DNA of 64,000 nt, taken from contig NBIV01000043.1 of assembly GCA_003194525.1 (NCBI GenBank), forward strand, positions 62,001 through 126,000, written 5' to 3'. This DNA comes from Gracilariopsis chorda. Taxonomy: Eukaryota > Rhodophyta > Florideophyceae > Gracilariales > Gracilariaceae. Position 1 is the first letter of the stretch, and each line of letters opens with the position of its first letter. Shown here in pieces: positions 11,024 to 20,741 of this stretch. The notes under the pieces are model-generated. The model saw only the letters and a program-made list of their open reading frames with translations, made no database searches and had not been told where the DNA came from. A program made the position numbers and the translations under genes.

Positions 11024-11917
11024 GCCTCATCTGCTATCTCGTTCTACCTACCTGCTACAAGATGCTACAGTTCTATCTACTTGTGCATCAAACTAGCCAA
11101 CAGCTCAACCACAAACACATCCTCCACTCTCGGTTTTTCAGATACACAGAGTGCGTGAAGCAGTGACGGTTTTGAGTTGAATTGGAAGCAAGGTGCAGCT
11201 GAGAGGTTACCCCTCGCCAGCCTAGGCGGTCTCCAAAGCCCGTGCGCTATTATGCATGTTTGATCAGTATTTTGTTTCATGCGACGAGGGACTTGGTTGT
11301 GGTTGACTGTGGATCCAGACTGGGCTTCAACAGCCTATCGCTGTGTTCTAGCCACCCGAGCCTGTCCCTACAAAAAGCGAATTGGCAAACACCACGAATG
11401 GAACGCAATCTAATACTCTGTTTCTGGTGCGTACAAAAGTGTATCGCACCATGCACAGAATACTATAGACTTCGGAAAGTAATTTAGTGTTAGGTCAGCA
11501 AGATATCGTAGTTAATATGACTCGTCACGTACGGAAGGCACCCACCGAACGTTGAGCCCCCTCTGCGAAAAGCCACATTGGGTCTTTTCGCGTTGGGGAA
11601 ATACAAGAACCTTTAACGGTTCCTATCCTTCCTCTCTCCATCCAACTCTAATGGTGATGGCTCACCCAGTTCGTCGACTTGAAACCCTCTCTGTTCAAAC
11701 CTGAATCCAAAGCATGGAACAGTTTTGTCTCTCTGATTTCTAACGCCCTTCCTCTTTTCACAGATGATGTGGTGCAAATAACCGAGTACTGACCATTTAA
11801 GTGGGTGGAGCATAGTATTGATACAAGGCCTTTGCAACCCGGGGGTGGCCAGCCCCAAATAAACATAGAGGCTCTCCCAAAGCCCACATGTGCATGACCC
11901 CTGGACGTCCTGTGGCA
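11024..11917. other. intergenic between convergent RING ligase and VPS54 genes
   Basis: About 0.9 kb of 3' flanking DNA for both neighbours. Open frames are short and overlapping; no domain or RNA gene recognised. Confidence 0.55.
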
Positions 11918-14900
11918 TTATGTCTCTTCAGTCTTGGGAACGGAATTCTTTTCTGGGGGCTCTTCTGTCGTTCCGTTTGGTTCCCCACTTTCAACATCAG
12001 CTTCCATCCTCGCGCTTTCGTCAGATTCAGGGGTTTCACTCTCAACGCGGACATCCTCAGGGACTTCCGGGCCTGTCTGATACGCCTCTTCAGCCGATGA
12101 TACCTGTTGGGCGTTGGCTTTGGATATTTCTCTTATTGACTCTGGACTTCCGGAAGCTGAGGTCTCTTTCTCTTCCGAGATGTTCTCCAATATACTTTCT
12201 TTTGATGAATCCTCAAGTTCTTTGTTCGGGCGATCTTCATGGGAGCTCTCAGTCTCAGTCTCTTTGGGTATAATGACATTGCTTGTCAAATCCTGTTCTT
12301 GCTTTTCAGACGCTTGTTCAGGTATGCGTTTCATGCCAACTTCGATGCGGCCATCAGTTTCAACATGTCTTGCAGCTGCATCCTGTTCAATATCATGTTT
12401 GTTAAACGAAAGCTCCTGAGAAGAGCATGGCATAGAAGTATCACATGATGAACCAGGATCGTCGGGAGATTCTTTTCTATGGTCATTCAGTGGCTCCTTG
12501 GGTGAACTGTCAAGTTCATCCTGATTCATGGCACTTTGTGGAACATGTGCGGTTCTTGACCCTGTCACAGAATCCGCGTTCCGATTGATAGCACTCTCAG
12601 ATCCATCACGATCTCCTTGAGCATCCCCGCTAGCTGTCTGTTCCGTCCTTTCTGTACTTTCACTTTTGACTGGATTCGAAGTAAATTCCTTTTGTGCTTG
12701 CATTGCTTGTTCTTTGTCGACTTTGGGCTCCGGATTCGCCGGCGGTGGGGGTTTTGCATTACTTGTATGAACAGCTTGTGCTGGAGGTAACGAACGAGTT
12801 TTCCGTTCGTCTGTTGTCTTTTCGTCAGAGGTTTTCTTTGTTCCCGTCTCGAAGAAGTCTTTCGCAAAACGCGCATACAACTTGGACAATGGTTTGAACA
12901 AGGCCGGATTCGCCTTGAACACATCGAGCGAACGTAGCCGGTTATGAAGACATGACACATCGTTTGCAACTCTGGCCCTTATCCACTCCTCCCTACCATC
13001 AAGAACACCATACGCCTCCGTAAGATGCGTCCCGTACGCCGTGCAAACGCGCTGGAAGATGTCAAAAACCTCCGTCGTAGGCAAAACGGACCACAAAATT
13101 CGATGAAGCACAGATGCCTCCTTTGCAAGCGTTACCGCGTAAGTGCTAGGCATTTCAAAACGTTCCATCTCCTGTTGCTTGCTCCACGGAAGTGACTTGA
13201 GTGTCTTCTCATGCGCGTCAAGACGATCCATCATAATGGCCAGAATCTTGGCGAGCAACTGTCCATGATGATCACGGAGGTCTTTCTCCGATCGTTTTAC
13301 GAGCGGCAAGATGATTTTCGCTTGAGCGCCTGAAAGCGCTTTCTCCAAAGGCTCATTAACGTGAGTTGCGACCGCAACAGCCAGTGCAATGGTGCGTGAA
13401 GCAAGTGACAAATGTCTTGCAGTTATGGATCGCAAAGCAGACCACTGTAACGCCGCCGCCTGAAGTATAGCTTCACCTACGAGCGAGTTGAACAGACGAC
13501 AAAAGTCATTCCCACGTCGGCCAAACTCCGATCTCATCGTTGGTGACTGTTCTGTGAGAAGAGAATATACACACATAGAACGCACATAACGCACGCCAGT
13601 TGCGACGGTCTTAAAACCCTCATCGCCAATCACGATGACGCCGGCAGGTATTGGAGGTGGCTGAGACGCATTCCCTTCTCCTCCTTCATCGTGCTCTTCA
13701 GGTTTACCAACCGCCGGGGGCCCAACAACAGCTGAAAGAAGACGCGACGTTGCCTCGTTCACACGAACTTCCTGCCATCTGTCCGAGCGTATAGTTCGAG
13801 TGAGCGCATCAACATGTGCCTTGTGAAAGGCAGAAAGAAAAGCGATTTGCTTTTCGGAAATCTTAGCGCGTAATGCACTGCGTCGCCGTTCAACAGCAAA
13901 CATATGGTCAAGCTCTTGGGCAAGCTCCTTGAGAGCGCGTACTTCCTCTCCAAATCGCAGTGCAGCCTTGAATTCGTCGAAGCAGTTTTCGGGGGTGAGA
14001 TGGTTATCCGGAATAACGACAATGAAGACGCGTTCCCTTAGGGTGTCTTGCACGGTGCAGTTACCCAGGATGCGATCCACCGTGCCCGCTAGCAAATCAT
14101 CCACATCGGTGTACGCATCCAGTAATTGATTGTTCCACGCTTCGGACGGTTGCGACGGAGGGGGTGACGCGGAGGAGTGATCGGGGTGTTGTCCGTTTTG
14201 AATAATATTTGCAAGAAGTACAGCACGAGAGGCACTAGCCTTTGCCGCCTTTGCAGCGGCATGTAAAGAAGTGACAGTTGAGAGTTGTGTTGTCAAATCA
14301 TCCTTGATCTCACGCATGAAATATCGACTGAGTAAGGGCAATCGCGCCATTCGATTGACAAGCGAGACGACGTGATTGAGCGTAAGTTCATTATTATCAG
14401 CCAGTGCAAGTCGGAACTGGTGCCGCAAGGCATTATCAATCTGTTCAACAGAGTGTGCAAGGCGGGCTCGAACGGGGCTCAAGGCGTTGAGGCCGGAGAG
14501 ATGCGGGTGTGAAAGAGCGGCTTTAGCATGAGCAACAGTATCAATGGCGGCAGAGTATTCGCCGCTATCGAGTAAAATGGCTACATCTGAGGGCGCATTT
14601 GTTACGGTTTGGACGTGATTAAGAGCTTCTTTGAGGGCGTTAAGGTTTGCTTGAACCTGAGTTAGACGCTTGACAGCAAGAACCGGGGATGAAAGTTTGG
14701 GAATGAGAAGAGCGGCGTTATTTCGAGTTTGACGAAGCGCGGCAGCAGTGTCCAAGATAGATTGTCGCAAAGCTCGAATATTAGCTATGGCTTGTGAAAT
14801 GGGAACTGATTGGCGGTGTAGCTGAAGCTTGAGATGATGCTCTAATGTAGTCTGATACTCAGTGAGCTCGGCGCGCAATTCGGGCAGGTGCGGATGTTCG

Positions 14901-15271
14901 CAAAGTGGAGTTTCGGAGCGCTGCAATCGCAGAAGATGTTGGCTGGAAGCCGGGGCGAAATGGGCGTCGAAGAACTGGGAGGGGACGGAATAAAGTTGCT
15001 GCGGGGTCGGGGCGGCACGCTGATTATCGGCTTGAAAGCGAGCTACAAGCGGAGCATACTTTCTGAGGTACGGTTCGAAAAAGTTGATGTCGTGCGGTGC
15101 GGGCGGCTGCGGAGCGATTGTGGGGGCGAGAGAAAGGGAGTTTGCGGAGAGGTCGAAGGAGGAAACCGGGGGTAATTCGAGCTTGGAGGCCCTTGGATTG
15201 TGAAGAAGCTCGGTGATGGATTGTTTCGGAGCGGCGCGCATTGCCCAGGACGGCTTCTCGTCGGCGGCCAT
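11918..15271 (-). CDS. VPS54: VPS54-like subunit of the GARP tethering complex
   Basis: A 1117-residue protein resembling VPS54. VPS54 works with VPS51, VPS52 and VPS53 to tether endosome-derived vesicles at the trans-Golgi network. The N-terminal third has the helical tethering region: a VPSQFF segment, then ELTEYQTTLEHHLKLQLHRQ, and later DVAILLDSGEYSAAIDTVAHAK, which matches the VPS54 pattern around LLSTSEFVGALDLI. The middle has the tether core and a late block (EVFDIFQRVCTAYGTHLTEAY) like the family C-terminal domain. About the last 290 residues are a very acidic, S/T/E/Q-rich tail with no visible fold, longer than I expect in the family. ATG 15271 sits in an ACCATGG context; the frame runs 21 codons further to a TTG only. 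The gene is divergent from the glycosyltransferase at 15964. Syndetin (VPS50) is a less likely alternative. Confidence 0.8.
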   Translation of the reverse strand: MAADEKPSWAMRAAPKQSITELLHNPRASKLELPPVSSFDLSANSLSLAPTIAPQPPAPHDINFFEPYLRKYAPLVARFQADNQRAAPTPQQLYSVPSQFFDAHFAPASSQHLLRLQRSETPLCEHPHLPELRAELTEYQTTLEHHLKLQLHRQSVPISQAIANIRALRQSILDTAAALRQTRNNAALLIPKLSSPVLAVKRLTQVQANLNALKEALNHVQTVTNAPSDVAILLDSGEYSAAIDTVAHAKAALSHPHLSGLNALSPVRARLAHSVEQIDNALRHQFRLALADNNELTLNHVVSLVNRMARLPLLSRYFMREIKDDLTTQLSTVTSLHAAAKAAKASASRAVLLANIIQNGQHPDHSSASPPPSQPSEAWNNQLLDAYTDVDDLLAGTVDRILGNCTVQDTLRERVFIVVIPDNHLTPENCFDEFKAALRFGEEVRALKELAQELDHMFAVERRRSALRAKISEKQIAFLSAFHKAHVDALTRTIRSDRWQEVRVNEATSRLLSAVVGPPAVGKPEEHDEGGEGNASQPPPIPAGVIVIGDEGFKTVATGVRYVRSMCVYSLLTEQSPTMRSEFGRRGNDFCRLFNSLVGEAILQAAALQWSALRSITARHLSLASRTIALAVAVATHVNEPLEKALSGAQAKIILPLVKRSEKDLRDHHGQLLAKILAIMMDRLDAHEKTLKSLPWSKQQEMERFEMPSTYAVTLAKEASVLHRILWSVLPTTEVFDIFQRVCTAYGTHLTEAYGVLDGREEWIRARVANDVSCLHNRLRSLDVFKANPALFKPLSKLYARFAKDFFETGTKKTSDEKTTDERKTRSLPPAQAVHTSNAKPPPPANPEPKVDKEQAMQAQKEFTSNPVKSESTERTEQTASGDAQGDRDGSESAINRNADSVTGSRTAHVPQSAMNQDELDSSPKEPLNDHRKESPDDPGSSCDTSMPCSSQELSFNKHDIEQDAAARHVETDGRIEVGMKRIPEQASEKQEQDLTSNVIIPKETETESSHEDRPNKELEDSSKESILENISEEKETSASGSPESIREISKANAQQVSSAEEAYQTGPEVPEDVRVESETPESDESARMEADVESGEPNGTTEEPPEKNSVPKTEET

Positions 15272-15963
15272 GGTTGCGGCGAGTGGCGCGGCGCGAAGGT
15301 GACGGACGGGGGGGGGGGTGCGTGCTGAGCGCAATGCGCAGTGGTGGCAGCAGGTGGTGGCAGCAGGTGGTGGCAGCAGACGGGGAGCTGCTTTCCGTCA
15401 GGTGTACTGCGGTAGCCGCAGAGATCCGCGGCTACCAGGGGCTGCCGGCGCGTCTGCTTGGCGATGTGCTGCGCTGTGAGACAAGAGAGAATCGATGCTC
15501 CCTTCCCTCTGGCGGTCTCGCCGGCGGGCAGGGACTTTATTGTGTGTCGCTACGTGTACACTACGTGATGACACGCTGGATGCGACAGTGGAAGCGGCTC
15601 ACTTTTTGAGTGGCGAATGGCTGGCGACGTTTGAAGAGCGAATGAAAACACGGACCGACGGATATTTATTATTGGCGCGTGGAGCGCCGTGCGTTTTGTG
15701 TGGAGCGCCGTCGCTCTGCGCCATGAAGCGGCGGCGCTTTGATGAGCTCCCCCGGACGCCGTGCGCCGCGAGCCACGCCTCACACCGTATCCGCTCGCTG
15801 ATTCTGCCACCTGCAATGCCTCTTGCGCATGTCCTTTGATTCATAAAGGTTGTCCCCGCACCTCTCAGCACGCATCGCGCCCCACACTTCTCTCCTTCCC
15901 CAGCCACCCCCCCGGCTACAAGCGTGAGAAAGTTGCAGAACGTTTTCGGAAAAGCCCCCAGCC
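15272..15963. promoter_or_regulatory. shared upstream region of VPS54 and the glycosyltransferase
   Basis: About 690 bases between two divergent start codons, so promoter signals for both genes should lie here. It contains a G run (15309-15318), three copies of a 13-base unit (GTGGTGGCAGCAG) at 15341-15379, and a 9-base inverted repeat at 15411-15419 / 15428-15436 (GGTAGCCGC, 8-base spacer). Promoter function is inferred only from gene arrangement. Confidence 0.5.
15341..15379. repeat. 13-base tandem repeat, three copies
   Basis: GTGGTGGCAGCAG repeated three times without change, in the shared upstream region of VPS54 and the glycosyltransferase. Such a repeat is likely to vary in copy number between strains. 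Confidence 0.9.
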
Positions 15964-18339
15964 ATGGCTCCAGCACTCACAATGGACGACCTCTACCTGG
16001 CCGACGTCAACAAGTTCGACATCTGGGACCGCAGAGAATCCGCCGTCGGAAACCCCCAGCTGTGGCAACAAGCCTGCGAATCCTACAAATCCACACCGCA
16101 CTTCAAGAGCGGCATCCCGCACAAAATCCATCAAATATGGATAGGCTCCAGACAACCGCCCTGCGTATGGCTGGATACCTGGAGAATACAATACATGAAC
16201 AAATTTGCCAACGTCGAATACTCGCAAAAAGACTGGCAATACATCATGTGGGATAATGATACCGTTCGTGATATGCCCATGTTGAACAGGTCCATCTTCG
16301 ATAAGGAGACCGCTCCACAGTGTCAGGCTGATATACTTCGTTTGGAAGTGTTGTATCAGTATGGTGGCGTCTATATAGACGCTGATATCGTCTCTACGCA
16401 AAAAGACTTGAGACCGGCTTTGGAGTTGGCGAACGATACTGGCTTTCTCATCACTTACGAACCGGATACAAAGGACAAACCCTACTCCGTATTGGGGAAT
16501 AGTCTCATTGCATGCACTCCAAAGCATCCGCTTATTCTCATGCTTATGTCCTACATCAAGCAGATTTACGGCTTCAAGAGAGCTCACTATGGCGTTGAAT
16601 GGGTCACAGGTCCCTTGACGTATACCAAGACCCTTATTCATGCTGACATGCCCGTCACTATCCCGCCGTCGAAGCATTTTTATCCCGCATTTCACTACAT
16701 CCCGAACCCTTCTGCAGTCGACGTTACTTCTTTTGATAGTTACTGCTTTCAATTTGGGTAAGTTTTCCGATCATCTCTGTCGCTTCCACCCCTTTCTCGT
16801 CCGTCCATTACCCAGCGTCTTTCTAACTGCTCATACGCACTCACCTGCCTTCTGTTTCGTTGTCTAAAATATAGATACACTTGTTCTGGACTCTCCGAAT
16901 GGGTGGCGGCGAACAACAAATGCCAAAAAGCACACCACTGCAACTATCACGCCAACATCGAATACCCGTTAGGCAAGTTGAAACAATTCCCGAAAACCAT
17001 CTCCCCTGTTCCAAAGGACGGCGTAATTCCGAACGTCATTCATCAGTTCTCCTTCCAACCCGAGAATGCCCGCCCGCATCGTTGGATGTCAACCTGGCAG
17101 CATAAGTTTTGTCCTGCCACTGGCTTCAAATACGAGCTGTGGACCTGGGATCGCCTTAAGAAAGATATTGGACTTTTCTATTGTGCCAACTTGTACAACT
17201 CTTCACTCATGGATGAAAGCTCGCTGCGCATGCTTGCGCTGGAGGTTTTGGAAAGCTGCGGAGGCTATTACATACCCCTCAGCACCATTTTTGTGGGACA
17301 TGAAACAGATCCGGAAGCTGCTGCCAAGATTTTTGGACGTGGAACAGGTGCAATGTTTGAGAGCGGCTCTATCGTCGGTTCAGCCACACATGGCTGCACC
17401 GCCAAGATTCTGGAGTGTTATGAGAACGGCTCTGCAGACTCCACTTCCTCTGCGCAACTGCCATCCTCTGTCGTGACAGATATGAAGATTGGAGATGACA
17501 GAGCCGCATTCGCTTCCTTTAGGTACGGATCACGACACCTGGGCGCCAGTCGAATTTATTTCGCTCCAACGGATAGAGGAGACGCAAAAGCGGCTGCCTC
17601 ATCTTCTTCGGCAATGATTTGGGCGTACGACTGCCAGGTTCCGATCTTCAACCTTAGCTCGGATGCTGAAGTAGTTTCCTCGATCAACGGTGCCGACGGA
17701 CGAGTCGTTGTTATCACGGACTCCCTGTTTGGTGCGTTCTCATCTCTCATCGACGAGCTGGCTGGTGTCATGTATCGCTTTGTCGAAGAGGAGACAGAGT
17801 GGGATTACATTGTGTTCAACGTGGAGTGGGAGACGGACAGCGACGGATTTGAAGTGTACCCATGCACCAGTCCGTTCAGGTCACCTACAGCTCGTTACCT
17901 AGGCTTCATTGCGAACAAGCACGTCACGAAAGAAGTGAGCACTGTCAATGTTGAACAAGTCCTGGCTGAGTATGGATCCGGAAAGGTGTTTGTGGCGTCC
18001 GAAAAGTCAAGGCATACGGCCAAGCTTGCTTCGATTTATCGCACAATACCTTCCATTGAACGGGCATGCAGCTGGCTCGCTGGGTATTTCCCAGATTTCA
18101 ACAGGGACTCAGATGAAGTCCATGGCGATACGCTAAAAGGATTCCGCAACGGACAAATCGCCTTTGAACTGCAGGTGGATGACGAACAGAGAGTGATGTA
18201 CAGAACGTGGGGTTCGTCGGGAGGTATTGACTGTGAATGCAAGATCCAGCAAGGATTGAATGGCCTCTCTGTGGAGTGGCTACGGAGATATCAGGATGGA
18301 CAAGTTATGTATGAAACTACTGGAGAATTCGTTCACTAG
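15964..18339 (+). CDS. GT32-family (DxD) glycosyltransferase with a second, degenerate GT32-like domain; one intron
   Basis: Join 15964-16757 and 16875-18339 (752 residues). The 117-base intron starts GTAAGT and ends ATAG, and restores the frame at a glycine codon. The first domain has the hallmarks of DxD sugar transferases related to yeast OCH1 and MIPC synthases: IPHKIHQIWIG (residues 51-61) and ADILRLEVLYQYGGVYIDAD, with the metal-binding D139-A-D141. A second copy follows, with VIPNVIHQFSF and LRMLALEVLESCGGYYIPLS (about 382-401). There the DxD is replaced by PLS, so this copy is probably inactive. The last 200 or so residues are not recognised. No signal peptide or membrane anchor is seen at ATG 15964, unusual for a Golgi enzyme; a second ATG lies six codons on. 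The sugar donor and acceptor cannot be told from sequence. Confidence 0.85.
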
Positions 18340-18720
18340 GTGTAGAGTTAGATAGGTTGGATTTTCCTGATGTCCGGGGCCGGTTACAAACCACGGTATA
18401 CACTCGATAGACTAGCTTGATAAGTATAATACTTTTCCTACTCGTGTAGTTCAGCTTGTGGTAGCGTACGAAAGTTACGCCAAGCAGAGCATGACAACAA
18501 TAGCTCTTGGGGATGCGTTTGTGAAGTGATTAAAGTGTTCTCTATCATATCGTTTGTTTGGGCCCGTACGTAAGACATTACTCCTTTCCTAGAGTGTTGT
18601 TGTACGAAGGAGAAGTGGGTAGAGCAGATGGATATTTCACTTTGGCCGCTATGAAAGACTATTATGCATGCTGTGTGATAAGATCTATACAAAAAGAACT
18701 ATTGATGTGTGACAGACACG
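18340..18720. other. intergenic between convergent glycosyltransferase and permease genes
   Basis: About 380 bases of 3' flanking DNA; nothing recognised. Confidence 0.6.
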
Positions 18721-20121
18721 TTACTCTGGAGCAGGTTGACTGGACTCGACGGCTGGCGAGGGCCGTGACAACGATTTGGGTTCTACGTCATCGATCATAA
18801 TTGTTCTCAATATGTACACGGATACAGGCACAGCCATGAGAAGGCCCGGAATGCCGTAAGAGTGCTCTGCAATGTAAAGCACGACGAGCACCATGAAGGG
18901 ATGCAGGTGAAGGTGAGCAGAATATATTTGAGGGTTAAGCACATAAGCCTCGATAAGGTGAACAAGGATAACCATAAAAATGACCGCAACCGCCTTGGCG
19001 GCGCCATACTCACTCAGCGCGATGATACACATTGGAAGCGTGGAGACAAAGACACCAGCTACCGGAATGAAGGAGCACACCAAAGTAACAACGCTCAGAA
19101 ATCCGATTCCCGGAATTGACAGCACTAATAGCCCAGCGGTTGTTAAAGCTGTATTGACAGTGGCAATCAGCCCCTGAGCCTCAAAACTTTTGCCAACCAC
19201 GCTTCCAAACTTGGTGACAACGGGCGCAAGTTCTTCATAGGCAAAGGACAAACGGCTGGTCTTCAGTCGTTTGACACCACGCGAGATGACCGGCAAATCC
19301 CACATGATCATGAAACTGAATATCAAACTGAGAACAGCCTTGAAAATGACCTTTGTACTGGCGCCCAACAGGCGGGTGATAAGGGTGATAGTAGCGGCAA
19401 TATAGCTTCTGATACTCTTCTGCAAGAGAATACCAAGCCGCCTAGATCGTGCTTGCGTCCACACATCCGAATCGTCCTTCTTGGAGGAATCAGGCTTGGA
19501 GAGGGAGGATGCAGAGGACGGCAATGTGCCCTTTGCAGCAGCCTCTGGCATCTCGACGGAGGTGATAACGTAAGCCTCGAGCTTAGTAGTGAGATCATCG
19601 CCCAAGGCCTTCCGCATAGTGTTGGCGATGTAGACGTAAGGGTTCTCAGACTGGATGGTGGAGATAAAGTACTGCCCCTCTCGAACGACGGTGGGAATGG
19701 TCATAAGCGAGAACCCACTTATCGCGGTTACGATAAACGCGTAGAACACACCCACTATCAACCGGCGCGGAGCTCGATTGGCGGTAAGGCGCGACACATA
19801 GCGTACAACCGAGTTGGTGACGTAGCCCAGAATAAAGGTACCGAGAATGACCGGGAAGAAGGAGCGCAAGGCGTACAAAGTTATAGCAAGAGCTGCCCAG
19901 GAGGCGACGCGCTTTGCATCCAGGTTTTCCAAAGCCTTTTCAGAAGTACGCACGGCAACGCCAGCAATCTCTCGTCCGGATAGACATTGCGGCGGGACGA
20001 CGGTGCGACGCCGGCGATGCGGACGGGGTTGCGGGCGGGGAGGCAGGGCGGAGTGAGTGGGGGAGAAACGGCGACAGGGACGAAGATGTGAGGCGAGCGG
20101 TAGGGCTGAGGTGAAGGCCAT
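18721..20121 (-). CDS. AI-2E/PerM family membrane transporter with plastid-type leader
   Basis: A 466-residue intronless member of the AI-2 exporter-like (PerM, UPF0118) family, polytopic permeases common in cyanobacteria and found in plastid-bearing eukaryotes. The N-terminus MAFTSALPLASHLRPCRRFSP and the following R/P-rich 45 residues look like a plastid transit peptide. Then come paired hydrophobic helices (from about WAALAITLYALRSFFPVILGTFILGYV), a soluble loop with an S/K/D-rich insert, and the C-terminal bundle with VLSIPGIGFLSVVTLVCSFIPVAG, the most conserved family region. ATG 20121 has the context GCCATGG; the frame is open another 79 codons upstream to a non-ATG start and that part is not hydrophobic or conserved-looking. 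The substrate is unknown; bacterial relatives have been linked to autoinducer or ion export. The gene is divergent from the helicase at 20742. Confidence 0.85.
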   Translation of the reverse strand: MAFTSALPLASHLRPCRRFSPTHSALPPRPQPRPHRRRRTVVPPQCLSGREIAGVAVRTSEKALENLDAKRVASWAALAITLYALRSFFPVILGTFILGYVTNSVVRYVSRLTANRAPRRLIVGVFYAFIVTAISGFSLMTIPTVVREGQYFISTIQSENPYVYIANTMRKALGDDLTTKLEAYVITSVEMPEAAAKGTLPSSASSLSKPDSSKKDDSDVWTQARSRRLGILLQKSIRSYIAATITLITRLLGASTKVIFKAVLSLIFSFMIMWDLPVISRGVKRLKTSRLSFAYEELAPVVTKFGSVVGKSFEAQGLIATVNTALTTAGLLVLSIPGIGFLSVVTLVCSFIPVAGVFVSTLPMCIIALSEYGAAKAVAVIFMVILVHLIEAYVLNPQIYSAHLHLHPFMVLVVLYIAEHSYGIPGLLMAVPVSVYILRTIMIDDVEPKSLSRPSPAVESSQPAPE

Positions 20122-20741
20122 GGCGATGTGGCCGTGGCGGAAGCTCGGGTTGACGGAGATTGGGCAGTGATGACGTTGCCTCGGTTTTGGATTTATTTGG
20201 TGGGGGAGATGGACGTGATCTGCACGGATGTTGACCGTTTGGCTTTGCATCGGCGCGATCTCAGCGCGGATTGGCTGATGATCCGCCTTCAACACGCTCA
20301 CATGCCATTCCGGCGCTCTCAGGGTTTTAAAGTTTACGTCATGCCCGATGGGATGCACTTAGGCGCCGCGCTCTTGCCTTCGGGTGCTGCGCGGTTTGCA
20401 GGTGGAGCTGTGGGTATAGCTACATACCAATTCCGCTGTATCTGGTACTTGGATTGTGACTGAGATCTACCCTCGTAGATTACAGAGCTACGTCGAATAT
20501 AGACTTCTAGCAGTCAAAGCTGGAGGGAGACTTGTTGGCGGTGAGCATCCACAGCATAACGCTGAAAGCGATGCCGCCGCTCTCACAAGCTGAAGTTACA
20601 AAGTGATGTGCTCGCCACGCGTCGCTCCTCCTTCAAGTTCAAACACTCAAAAAAGCGCGCCTTTTATTCGTCGCAAGGCGCCTGCACGTCGTAACCGACA
20701 GCGCACACCGCCTCCGCCAGGCGGTAAAGTTCACCATCGCA
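20122..20741. promoter_or_regulatory. shared upstream region of the permease and the FANCJ-like helicase
   Basis: 620 bases between divergent start codons. Visible candidate sites are an inverted CCAAT box (ATTGG, 20270-20274) and two CRE/bZIP-like cores: TGACGT at 20171-20176 and ACGTCA at 20336-20341. Function is inferred; such short motifs also occur by chance. Confidence 0.4.

Noticed and set aside
11242-11487. Small plus-strand frame after the RING gene
   Set aside because: 81 codons, no domain, no start context; chance frame in a 3' flank.
15916-16752. 278-residue minus-strand frame
   Set aside because: Antisense of the GT32 first exon, whose own frame has clear catalytic motifs.
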